Shown here piece by piece: positions 11,123-21,025 of a DNA stretch of 64,000 nucleotides. Made by a program: the position numbers and the translations under genes. Below the pieces are notes generated by a model. The model was given only the letters and a program-made list of their open reading frames with translations. It was not told the origin of the DNA and did no database searches. Position 1 is the stretch's first letter; each line of letters begins with the position of its first letter. This DNA is from Tenrec ecaudatus. Its lineage: Eukaryota; Chordata; Mammalia; Afrosoricida; Tenrecidae. The stretch is from the NCBI RefSeq assembly GCF_050624435.1, contig NC_134546.1, forward strand, positions 12,423,001 through 12,487,000. Reading direction: 5' to 3'.

Positions 11123-11499
11123 AACTTTTAAATTTTGGAATAATTTTGTAGTTATTTCAACATTGAAAACAGTATCGAGAATTTGCATAGATCCTACACC
11201 CAGCTTCCCCTAACGCTAATAATATATTTATACCTGTGGTGTATTGGTCAAAACTAAGAGGCTTACACTGATCTGCTATGTTCAACCGAGCTACGGTCTT
11301 TTATCCTGTAATTTCACTCGCGTTCCCTAATTTCACTGGGTGCAGGATCCACGTCAGCATACCGCATTTGAATCCCACATCGTAAGGAATTGTCTTTTCC
11401 AGTCTGCAATGGCTCCTCAGATTTCCCTTCTTTTTCCTGATCTGGAAAGTTTTCTCATCGCTTTTTTAATTAGCTGAAAATTCATGAATGGAATTTGAA

Positions 11500-11712
11500 C
11501 ACCAAGTGTAACCTTAAGCCATTGAGTCCATGTTGATTCATAGTGACCCTATAGGGCAGGGTAGAACTGCCCCTGTGAGTTATGGAGACTGCAACTGCTA
11601 ATGGGAGTGGAAAGCCCTGTCTTTCTCCCTTAGAGTGGCTGGTGGTTTCAAACTGCTGACCTTGGGGAAAGCAGCCCAATGAGTAACCTCTATTTTACCA
11701 CTGCTCCTCCCA
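11500..11712 (-). mobile_element. AfroSINE copy, antisense
   Basis: 'gccattgagtccatgttgat', 'gaccctatagggcagggtag', 'aactgcccctgtgagttatg', 'gagtggctggtggtttcaaa', 'ctgctgaccttgggg' and 'ttaccactgctcctcc'. The 'cccctgtgagtt...' and 'gggagtggaaagccctgtc' variant is shared with other copies here. It overlaps the 65-codon antisense frame, which is a shadow. Confidence 0.8.
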
Positions 11713-11745
11713 TGCAGGAGAGCTTAGACTTACTTCTCAGTAGGA

Positions 11746-11960
11746 GAGTCCCTGGGTAATGAGAATAATTAACACACTTGACTGATAACTGAAAATGTGT
11801 AGGTTTGACTTCACCCAGAGCTACCGAAGAGGAAAGGCCTGGCACTCTACTTCTTAAAGTTCACTCACTGGAAACACTAGGCTGCACAGTTCTACTCTGA
11901 CGCACGTGGGTGTGCCATGAGTTGGGATCAATTTGATGGCAACTGGTTCGATTGATTGAT
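11746..11960 (+). mobile_element. AfroSINE copy, sense, second subfamily
   Basis: Sense copy with the variant body 'cacccagagctaccgaagag', 'gaaaggcctggcactctact', 'ctgacgcacgtgggtgtgcc' and 'atgagttgggatcaatttga'. The block 'aaaggcctggc...ctacttc' distinguishes this subfamily from the copy at 11500-11712, 35 bases away in the opposite orientation. Confidence 0.75.
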
Positions 11961-12943
11961 TGATTGTAATCCTAGGGGCCTCACATTTAGAGTCAGGGCC
12001 TCTACCTTCGTTTGCCCCTACTTCTCATGTCTATCTTAGTGCTTGGGTTAAATATGTCGTGATTTATGGTAAAAACAGAATGGTTTGGGGACATGCATGT
12101 TACTTTGTGATTAGTTCTGGATATTCTTGTAGCCAGTGTCTTTCGTTAGCTCCCTGCCCGGAGAAATTGAAAAGATCTCTTTTCAGAGACAGGATCCATT
12201 TATTTCCCTGACAGCTTCCCTTTTGAAGCCAATCTATAAACTCCCTTCAATGGCAGTCACTTGTAATAATTTTGAATAACACCCCTGAACCTAAGCTCTC
12301 ATCAAAGCCTGGCCTGCTACTTGATCCTCCTTCTGCTTCTATTGTTGCATGTTATCACTTTAAGGGGAATATTCTTCCTTGCAGAGCTTTTAGGCATTCG
12401 TTTGTGAAAGGTGTTGGAAAGGTGAAAATGATAATTAAATCTTATCTCAAGTGTAATTTTATGATTACAGAGCACTATTCCCTGGAATGATGCTGTCGAA
12501 ATTGTTGTGGGCCCATAAATGCCTCTTGTGTATCGCTCCAGAGAAAGTGCTAAAACAGGGCTTTGTCGTCCAATTATTTTTCCATCAGTGTCTGAATAGA
12601 TTCTCAATCTAAGCAGTCGCTCGATTGTGCGCATCCTCCACGTGCATGCTTACTAAATGAAGAGATATGACTTCAGCAACCTCGTACTCGGATCGTTGTA
12701 GGACTGGGGTGCTTAGACCAAATCACTGGGACGACGGGAGTGTACCTGCCTCCTCTAGGCACACGCTAACCTAATGGGAACCGGCATGTCTTAGCAGCTG
12801 CGGATACCCAGGGGCAGCGTGGGGCCTCAGTTTTGAAAACTTCTACTGTTGGAGAGAGGATAGCATCTTACATTCTTTTGTTTATCTGAGCCCTTATTGA
12901 GCATTAACCACGTATCAGCCCTGTGCCAGTTTCTTTGGTCATC
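11961..12943. other. Mostly repeat-free DNA, possible conserved element at 12380-12650
   Basis: No repeat family recognised except a decayed ancient repeat from about 12885, which hosts the L1-tail insertion at 12956. The 12380-12650 part has motifs such as 'gataattaaatc' and 'gtccaattattt' and looks like single-copy DNA. No gene called. Confidence 0.35.
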
Positions 12944-12955
12944 AAGATGGCTAAG

Positions 12956-14472
12956 GAAACAAACGATCCTTGAACTAACTACAAGCTTTTCTTTCTTTTT
13001 GTACTTTGTTTTGTTCTTTGTCAGTGGTTTGTTGTTGTTTTGTTATATATTGTTGCTTGGTTTTGCTCTGTCTCGTTTTTGTGCATGTTATTATCTCCGC
13101 AGGTCTGTCTAAATAAGATAGGCTGGATGAACAAGCTGGAGGAAAAACAACAGGACCAACAGTTCTGGGGGAGGGATGGGAGAGGGAGAGGTGTGGGGGG
13201 GGGTAAGGAAGTGGTGTTAACAAACCCAGGGACAAGGGAACAACAAATGATCCAAATTGGTGGTGAGGTGGGTTTGGCAGGCCTAGTAGGGCATGATCAA
13301 TGGTAATGCTACAAAGAGGTATTGCTGAAACCCAGGTGGGGATGGAGCATGATAGTGGGACAAGAGGAAAGTTAAGGGAAATAGAGGAAAGAGCTGGGAG
13401 GCAAAGGGCATTTATAGATGTCTAGACAAAGACATGTACATATGGAAATATATATATGAGGATGGGGAAATAGATCTATGTGCCTATATTTATAGGTTTA
13501 GTATTAAGGTGGCAGAAAGACATTGGACCTCTACTCAAGTACTCCCTCAATGCAAGAATATTAAATTGGCATTCTATGATGCTCACCTCCCAATACAACT
13601 GCTGAAGACAAAGTGGGTAAATAAGCAAATGTAGTGAAGAAAGCTGATGGTGCCCAGCTATCAAAAGAGATAGCATCTGGGGTCTCAAAGGCTTGAAGAT
13701 AAACAAGTGGCCATCTAGCTCAGAAGCAACAAAGCCCACATGGAAGAAGCACACCAGACTGTGTAGTCACGAGGTGTTGAAGGGATCAGGTATAAGGCAT
13801 CATCAGAACAAAAAAATCTTACCATAGTGAATGAAGGTCGAAGTGCAGAGTGGAGACCCAAAGCCCATTTGTTGGCCACTGGAGAGCCCCTCACAGAGGT
13901 GTCTACAGGAGGAGATGAGTCAGTCAGGGTGCAGTGTAGCACCGATGAAGAATACAGCTTTCCTCTAGTTCCTAAATGCTTCCTCTCCCCCCAACCCCCA
14001 CAATTATCATGATCCGAATTCTACCTTGCAAGTCTAGAGAGAGGAGAGAATGTACACTGGTACAGATAGGAGCTGGAGGCACAGGGAATCCAGGGTGGAC
14101 GATACCTTCAGGACCAGGGGTGTGAGTGGTGAGGAGGGTGGAGGAAGGGTGGTTTGGAAAGGGGGAACAGATTACAAGGATATATATGTGACCTCCTCCC
14201 TGGGGGACAGACAACAGAAGAGGGGGTGAAGAGAGACATCAGACAGGGCAAGATATGAAAAAATAATAATTTATAAATTATCAAGGGCTCATGAGAAAGG
14301 GGGGAGCATGGAGGGAGGAGAAAAAAAGAGGACCTGATGCCAAGGGCTTAAGTGGAGAGCGACTGCTTTGGAAATGATGAGGGCAATGAATGTACAGATG
14401 TGCTTTACACAATTGATATATGTATGGATTGTGATAAGAGTTGTATGAGCCCCTAATAAAACATTTAAAAAA
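12956..14472 (+). mobile_element. 1.5-kb L1-type 3' UTR retroposon with poly-A and target duplication
   Basis: Bounded by a perfect 12-bp direct repeat 'aagatggctaag' at 12944-12955 and 14473-14484, with an A-rich end just before the second copy. No reverse-transcriptase sequence is present. A G-rich purine tract at 13166-13212 is the kind found in mammalian L1 3' UTRs. The end 'gttgtatgagcccctaataa' plus A-run is shared with the copies at 5613, 10843, 20935, 28098 and 56616. Best read as a 5'-truncated L1 copy consisting only of an unusually long 3' UTR; a non-autonomous L1-mobilised element is the alternative. Open frames inside are chance. Confidence 0.8.
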
Positions 14473-14699
14473 AAGATGGCTAAGAAGTCAGCACTCATCC
14501 AAGGAGGTGGAAAGATAACAGATAAACCCTGCTGAATGTAGCATGTGCTGTGAGAGAACATAGCACCCAGGGAGCCCAGGAGTAGGGACACCAGGGTGGA
14601 AGGAGCCAGGCAGCTGTCTGGTGAAGAGTCCTGAAGATAATCCGCTTCAGAGTTTAGGGCATCCAGTGACTACTGTTCTAAGTAAAATTTTGAGAAAAA

Positions 14700-14772
14700 T
14701 TCAGCTTCTGGGTCGTGCAAACGGTCAAATACTTGACTACCCACTGGACGGCTAGTTGACAGTTGGGTGGTT
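14700..14772 (+). mobile_element. AfroSINE 5' fragment, second subfamily
   Basis: 'gtgcaaacggtcaaatactt', 'gactacccactggacggcta' and 'gttgacagttgggtggttga' follow the head of the subfamily with 'acggttaagtgctcaactac'. The rest is not readable. Confidence 0.45.
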
Positions 14773-15065
14773 GAGAGCTCTTTCTCGGCAGCAACTCCGT
14801 TTCTGTCATGGCTCCAGTGGCTGCTGACAGGTCCCAGCTTCCAGGTTCTATTACATCACTTCCTCTCTCACTTTGGTTTAAGCCTTTGGATCTCTTACCA
14901 AGACAGCGGACTCCCTGCGGCCCTAGGCACTCTCTCCTCCCGTGTGGAGGAATGACTGCCTGACCTTGATAGGGCAGGGTTACCTCAATGACTCAATTCA
15001 ATTTGTAACCTTTTCAACATCAGAGAAACCAGTGTTCTGTGTTAATTTCCTGAATCAAACCCAAA

Positions 15066-15212
15066 CTGACTGCCATCAAGTCGATCCTAACTCAGGGCTT
15101 AGGGGCGAGAGTGGAGGGGCTCCCTGTAGTTTGTGAGGCTGTATGGAAGCTCCCAGAGTGGCTGCAGGGTTCAAACTGCCCACCATGCCGTGAGGAGCCC
15201 CATGAGGAACGC
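15066..15212 (-). mobile_element. AfroSINE copy, antisense
   Basis: 'gactgccatcaagtcgatcc', 'tttgtgaggctgtatggaag', 'gagtggctgcagggttcaaa' and 'ctgcccaccatgccgtgagg' follow AfroSINE in reverse, with 'ggagccc' at the head. Partly rearranged in the middle. Confidence 0.6.
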
Positions 15213-15347
15213 ACCATGCTAGGAGGGCTCCTCTTTCCTCAATAGTGATTTCTATTTCCCAGGTTCGATCATGGCTGATGTAACGAGTGAAATGCAAGTG
15301 CTTTGTAAACTCTGGTGTGAATACACATCTGACCAGTCCTGGTATGA

Positions 15348-15441
15348 CTCGTGACCAATTGCCCACCAGTGGGTTCTGATTCATAATGACTCCTCAGGAC
15401 AGAGTATCACTGCCCACAGGGTTTCCAAGACTGTACATCTT
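15348..15441 (-). mobile_element. AfroSINE, antisense, left part of a split copy
   Basis: 'gaccaattgcccaccagtgg', 'ttctgattcataatgactcc', 'gacagagtatcactgcccac' and 'agggtttccaagactgtaca'. It stops in mid-element at 15441; the missing head is found at 15826-15943. Confidence 0.7.
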
Positions 15442-15825
15442 TCATTTGTTTGTTTGCTTGTTTATTTTGCCTTTCTGCTTCCTCTGGCCTTTCCAGAGTT
15501 TTTGTGGCTGCTGCTCTGGCAAGAAGGAAACATCTAGAAACATCCTCTTCTCGCTGGGACTCCAACTCATTGTTTAAATCCAATGCCCCCCCCCCCCCCG
15601 AACAAGACTGTGGTCCCAGTGCTGGTGTGCACTTCACTGTGGGGCCTCTGCCTCCTCCTATGGCCTGGGATGGGAAAGGGGGAAAAGTGAGGATGCCTAA
15701 GTGTTACCCACAGTGACTGATTGGACTAGGTACTACTTTAAAAACTCCCTTCTCTGTGTTGACAGCTTTGCCAGTAAATCTTGTCTTTGCAGATGAGTTT
15801 AAAAAAAATAAATCAATAAAAAGGT
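15442..15825 (+). mobile_element. Insert of about 385 bases with A-rich 3' end, possible retrocopy
   Basis: It separates two halves of one antisense AfroSINE. It ends in 'aaaaaaaataaatcaataaa', about 25 bases after 'gccagtaaatcttg', which could hold an AGTAAA-type poly-A signal. The flanks share 'ctgtac' (15431 and 15831). Unlike the other inserts here, its body matches no repeat I know. It contains a C14 run at 15586-15599. It could be the 3' end of a host transcript copied by L1; the source is not identifiable by eye. Confidence 0.5.
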
Positions 15826-15943
15826 AAAATCTGTACGTGCCAGACTGCTAAGTCTTTTTTTCTACAGAGTGGTGGGTGGGTTGGAACTGATGTCTTTTGG
15901 GTGTGTAGTCATGTGCTTTAGCCACGGCATCACCAGGACTCTA
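15826..15943 (-). mobile_element. AfroSINE, antisense, right part of the split copy
   Basis: 'aaatctgtacgtgccagact', 'agagtggtgggtgggttgga', 'actgatgtcttttgggtgtg' and 'catcaccaggactc' complete the SINE begun at 15348, including box B and the head. Confidence 0.7.
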
Positions 15944-16014
15944 TTTAGGACTTCCGTATCTGGAGAGAATTCTGAAAAGCCCACTCACATGGGAGAAAAC
16001 ACCCACAGATCTCT

Positions 16015-16118
16015 TTTTGTAAAGATTGAAGCCTAGAAAGCCCCCGGGGGCAGGTCTGCTCTGGTGTCGAGGGTTTCTTAAGTCAGAATGGGCCCAATGG
16101 CACACAACCACAACACGT
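16015..16118 (+). mobile_element. AfroSINE 3' half, sense
   Basis: 'gtaaagattgaagcctagaa', 'agcccccgggggcaggtctg' and 'aagtcagaatgggcccaatg' followed by 'gcacacaaccacaacacg' match the AfroSINE/RTE-type 3' half. Confidence 0.6.
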
Positions 16119-16560
16119 GGATGCATAAGCCAGTAACAGTAAAGAATGTATCAAATGTGCAGGATGCACAGGGCATTGATCTGGACGACACAGGGCATGC
16201 AAAGGAGGCCAACTGTGATCTTTCTTTCAAGAATCTTCTTACGATCTGCTGGAAAAGAGAACCAATTACAGAAAACGAATGGCAAGGGACGTATATTACA
16301 ACTGCTTAAGGATTTCAGAGACAGCAAGCTTTCCGAAACTCAATACCCTGACTACAGCCTACTCTTAACTTGACCCAGCACCACTAGACTTCTTGGCATG
16401 ATTTGTATTTTCAAGGAGTTAATTTCCAGACATTGCTTTAAGTATTTTGGCATTATATAATGGCCTTCAGTGTTAGTTGTAATGCTCGTAATTAAATGAT
16501 GCAAATGCTTAAGGTGTTTCCATGTAGGATGGGCATTACGGGTTAATTGAAGGCTTTTCC
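16119..16560. other. Unassigned DNA
   Basis: No repeat recognised. Two overlapping 73-75 codon frames have no domain. Confidence 0.4.
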
Positions 16561-16564
16561 AAGT

Positions 16565-16800
16565 ATATTGATTGAGAGCTTAGCTTTGGAGTCTGACAGA
16601 GCTGGGTGGAAAATCTGATCCCACCATTCACTATATGACTGAGGGAAAGTTAATAGACTTCCATCAATCTCAATTTCCTCTTGGATAGAATGGGAATATT
16701 ATGGTACCACCCAATAGAATTATTATGAGGATTAAAAGTGCCAAGTCGAATAACATTTTTAGCCTAAGTACTGGAACATAGTAAACACATACAAACACAC
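16565..16800 (+). mobile_element. MIR SINE, sense
   Basis: Classic MIR order: 'ttggagtctgacagagctgg', 'ccaccattcactatatgact', 'tcaatttcctcttggataga', 'atgggaatattatggtacca', 'attattatgaggattaaaag' and 'actggaacatagtaaacac'. Well preserved for a MIR. Confidence 0.85.
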
Positions 16801-16849
16801 ACGAGCTCAGTTATTATGTCTTAACATTTGTTTAAACTAGAATCTAAGT

Positions 16850-19440
16850 AGCAAAATGATAAGAATTTAATTAAGCATGAACATGTGTAGCAGACTTTCT
16901 CTAATGGCAATGACGAAGCCACAGAGCTACACAACTTATTCCCGTGCTGTAAACAAAAGGACCTTGACAAAATTATGAAACAACTGAACCCAAGCAAATA
17001 GAATAAAGAAAACAACCCCAAGGCATATTACAACAAAGTAAAGAAAAACAGTGATAAGAGTACATTTTACAAACAACTGGAACAATACAACACAGAGGGA
17101 AAACATTAAGATGTTCATATATCTTTCATCAGAAATTATGCAACAATGTAGCACTATATTTAAGGCTGTATCCAGCAAAAATATCTTTTAAAACCAAAGA
17201 GAAAATTAAGATTGTTTCAGATGAATTAAAGCTAAGGAAATAAATTGCCAGCTGACTTACACTGTAAGAGAATATAAGAGAGTTATTCCTGGAGGGAGAA
17301 GGAGAGTGATTGCAGCTGGAAACGTGTTTCCAGACAAAAGAAAGAAGAGGACTTGAAATGGGAAATACATAAGCAATATGACATGGGATCGTATTCACAT
17401 TTAAATTTATTTAAAATGTCATTGAGTTTTAAAGCAAAAATAGCAATTTTGAATCATGAGATTTATAAAACAATGAAGTAAATAAAATGCATGATGAACA
17501 TAACACAGAGGCTATGAGGGAAGCTATGAAAGAATTCTTTGGAAATTTCTTACATTACGGGTTAAATGATATATTACTTGAAGATAGATTGTGTAGCTTC
17601 TACATACCTATTGGAACTCACAGACCAACCACTAAAACCAAACCAAAACCAAACCAGAACACAAGAAACAGCGTTAGTGAACCAATAATCGAGTTAAAAT
17701 GGAATAAAAGCTATTAATTATAAAGGATACAGGGAGAGAGGGAAAAGGAAACAAAATATAGATGGAAGAAGTAGAAAAACAAATAGAATGATTGTGATTC
17801 TTACCCAATATACTAATAGCTGAATTAAGTGTAAGTAGTCTAAATAATCTAACAGAAAATTTAAGATGGGATGTAAGGACTCAATTACATTCTGTCTAAA
17901 AGAAAACACTCTAAATATAATGACAGAGGTAGGTTTTAAGTAAAATGATAATGCACATGTATACGCTGAAAATTCTAGTCATAAGTAAATTAGAGTAGCC
18001 GATTCAATATTGGACAAAGTAGGCATCAGAGGAAAAAAATATATGCCCCGAGATAAAGGGGACATTCCATCATGAAAGGGCCACCCTGTTAAGTACCTTT
18101 AACAACAACAAAGATTATATTTCCAATAATAAAGTTTCAAAATATGTAAAACAAAAAATGGCAAAACTACAAGGAAAAATAGACAATTCCTCCATTATAG
18201 TTGAGTATTTTAACACTCTGCTCTCAATAATTGGTAGAACAAGTAGAAAAATTAGCAAATATATGTAAAAATCTAGTAACACTATCAACAAAATTGACCT
18301 AGTGGCAGAATAAAATATTTTTCAACTGATGAAGAACATTGATGAGCTACACTTGGCTTTACTAAAATCAGTATTATTGAATTCATATAGGTCATCGCCT
18401 CTAACGGCAACAGACTTAATGTCAAAAAGTGAAAACATATCTAAAATACCCCCAATTTCTTGGAAGTTAAATAATAGACCGCTAAAAATATCCATGGATG
18501 AACAAAAAAATCACAAGGAAAATTAGAAAATATTTAATATAATACACAACGTATCAACCTTTGTACTACTAAGTATTTGCGTTAGAAAAGAAGAAAGCTC
18601 CAAATCAATTATTCCAGGTTCTGCTTTGAGAAAGGGGAAATTAAACCCCAAATTAAGTAGAAGTTAGGAAATAATATAGATAAGAGAAAAATAATAAAAT
18701 AAATACATAGTTAAAATAGCTTTGTAACATTAAGCAGGGCAAAGGTTATGTGACTGGGGGGATAAATACCAGAGAGAGGCAAGTCCCAACTTCTAGTTGG
18801 CTGTCCCAACTAGAAGAACTGTGTACAGAGAAATTATGATTCTAAATTTTAACCTATTAGCTTCCCTAATAAAGCCCATAATTGTGAGAATAAAGAATAA
18901 TAATAATAGAGAAAAGTGAGTTCTAGGAAAAGATCAATGAAATTTATAAACCAGTAACTAAATAGATCAGAAAAAAAAGAAGAGATACAAGTTATGGCTA
19001 TCAGGAATGACAGGAGATATTTCTATAGAGCCTACATACAGCAAGGTTACAAAAGGATTATTATGAACAATCAATGACAATGCCCGACAACTTAGATGAA
19101 GTCAAACATTCCTTGAAAGACACGATTTATCAAACTGACTTGAAATTTTAATTAAAAATCCATTTCAAAGGAATGTCTAGTCTAGATGGCCTACTGAACA
19201 TCATCAAATATTTTAGGAAGAAATAACAATCTTATGCAAGTTTGTTTATTAAATAGGGGAGATAGAAATACATTCCATCTAATTTTGTGAGAATAGAATT
19301 GCTTTGATATTAAAACTAGAGAAAATGAAACTATAGTCCAAAATATTCCTCATGAACATGAATACAAATTTTTCTTAGTAAAATCTTAGCAAGTCAAATC
19401 TAGAAATATAAAAAATGGAAATATAGAATGAGTGGTTAAG
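16850..19440 (+). pseudogene. Old L1 ORF2 pseudogene (L1M/HAL1-like), sense, about 2.6 kb
   Basis: A-rich sense strand with the L1 endonuclease-to-RT order. The 5' block at 16850-17400 resembles the pre-endonuclease part of old L1s. Then come 'caaagtaggcatcagagg' and 'gataaaggggacattccatc' near 18015-18075, 'gcaaaactacaaggaaaaat' and 'ccattatagttgagtatttt' near 18160-18210, and 'agaaaagaagaaagctccaa' near 18585. 'aggattattatgaacaatca' and 'attccttgaaagacacga' follow near 19055-19125. Stops occur every few dozen codons. About 150 bases around 18740-18890, with a hairpin, interrupt the match. Confidence 0.75.
18790..18816. other. Perfect 11-bp hairpin in decayed L1
   Basis: Arms 'cttctagttgg' (18790-18800) and 'ccaactagaag' (18806-18816) are perfect inverted copies around the 5-base loop 'ctgtc'. 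It lies in a stretch that does not match L1, so it may belong to an insertion footprint. Confidence 0.7.
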
Positions 19441-19539
19441 GAGGCCTCACTGCTCATTGGTCAGTTTATTGACATGTGGTGTCTTGAGTGTTAGTCTTAA
19501 AATGGTTGTGAAACATTTTGTAAACAGTTGCAACAATAC

Positions 19540-20675
19540 ATCCACAAGGAGCTGCCAGAAAGTCAGGGGAGATTTATAAGAGGATGCTGATATCAGATGG
19601 ATCTTGGTTGAAAACAGACAATACCATAACGTTATTTATTTTTGCTTTATTGACTATGCAGAAGCATTAGACTGGGTGGATCACACAAAAAAAACTGTGA
19701 CGCATGACAATTCTAGCACATTTAATTGTTCTCATGGTGGAACCTGTCCACGGACCAAGAGGTAGACTTTCCAATAGTGCAAGAACATATACTGCATGGA
19801 TTAAAATGCTAAAAGGTGTGTTTAAGCGTTGTGTCCTTTAAAATCTCTGTACTGAGCAAATAATCAGAGAAGCTGGATTCTATCAAGAAGAACAGAGCAT
19901 CAGGTCTGGAGGAAGACTGAAGAACAACCTGCAATATGCAGATGACACAACGGTGCTGGCTGAAATTGAAGAGGACTCGGAGGGAGCACTTGCTGAGGAA
20001 TGAGGAAGATCAAAGAGTAGAACTCCTAAACATCAAGAAAACAAACAAACAAACAAACAAATCCTTGCAGCGGAACCAATAAACAACATGATGCAAAATG
20101 GGGTAACCATTGAAGTTGTCAAGGATTTTATTTCAGTTGGCTCCACCATCAACACTCATGGAAGCGGAATCCAAGAAATCAGAGACATATTGCACTGGGT
20201 AAGGCTCCTGAAAAATAAATACTGGTTTAAAGTGTTAACAAAGCAAAGATGTCACTTGGAGGACTAATATGGACTGACCCAAGCCAGCGTATGTTAATTC
20301 AGTTCATATGCATGTAAAAGCTGGGCAATGAATAAGAAAATGGGGGGGGGAATCAATGCCTTTTAATGATGCTGTTGATGAAGAATATTAAATATACACA
20401 TAGCCTCTCGGATGATGCAAGCTGTCTTGGAGCACAGAGGATGAGACTTTGTCTCACGCACGTTGGACAGGTTATCAGGAGAGACCAGTCCCTGGAAAAG
20501 GACATCATACTTTGGAAAGTGAAGCGTCTGCGGAGAACAGGATGACCGTCCAGTCGCTAGACTGGCGCAGTGACAGCAACAATGGGCTCAGAGCCCGTGA
20601 GGATGTTGCAGGACTGGGCTGTTTTGTTCCGATGTGTCCATTGAAGCCGACTCAAAGTCACCTAACAACAGTGGC
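19540..20675 (+). pseudogene. RTE/BovB copy from RT to 3' end, sense
   Basis: Starts in the RT domain ('agttgcaacaatacatccac', 'gctgatatcagatggatctt'). It reaches 'gcaatatgcagatgacacaa', the QYADDT catalytic motif, near 19931-19950. It then continues through 'ggttggctccaccatcaac' type sequence at 20140, 'catgcatgtaaaagctgggc' and 'ctggaaaaggacatcatact' to the tail 'gaagccgactcaaagtcacc'. This is the longest uninterrupted BovB in the window after the 50-kb copy. The frame is broken repeatedly; an AAAC microsatellite at 20038-20061 sits inside. Confidence 0.85.
20038..20061. repeat. (AAAC)n microsatellite
   Basis: About six AAAC units inside the BovB copy, probably grown from an A-rich codon run. 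Confidence 0.85.
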
Positions 20676-20756
20676 AGGGCCTAAGTTCATCAAGAGGTAC
20701 AAACATCACTACTCCCAATTTCTCAGAGCCGCTAACTGAAGCTCAGTGTCTTCTAA

Positions 20757-20885
20757 GTTCATACCATTGCCATTGAGTCAGTTTCGACTCCTCGTGACCT
20801 TAGAGAACAGAGTAGATCTGTCCCATAGGATGTGAAGGGCAGTAGTCTCGGCAGCGTGGCTCTTAACCATGCACCTCTCACCCGC
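20757..20885 (-). mobile_element. AfroSINE, antisense, internally deleted
   Basis: 'gccattgagtcagtttcgac', 'cctcgtgaccttagagaaca', 'gagtagatctgtcccatagg' and 'gcagcgtggctcttaaccat' are AfroSINE in reverse. The segment with box B is mostly missing. Confidence 0.65.
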
Positions 20886-20934
20886 CACCCTCCCATTTTG
20901 ACTTCCCTTTGGAGCCTAACATTTCCTTGAATAT

Positions 20935-21025
20935 TTGAAAAATCATTTTATTGGGGGCACATACAACTCTAATCACCATCCACCCATACAACTGTTGTGT
21001 CAAGCACATTTGTACATTTGAATAT
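20935..21025 (-). mobile_element. L1 3' end, antisense, very short copy
   Basis: 'gaaaaatcattttattgggg', 'gcacatacaactctaatcac' and 'caagcacatttgtacatttg' are the terminal 90 bases of the same L1 3' family. Confidence 0.7.

Noticed and set aside
12956..14472. LTR retrotransposon
   Set aside because: A 12-bp target duplication, poly-A end and variable 5' truncation among copies point to L1-type retroposition.
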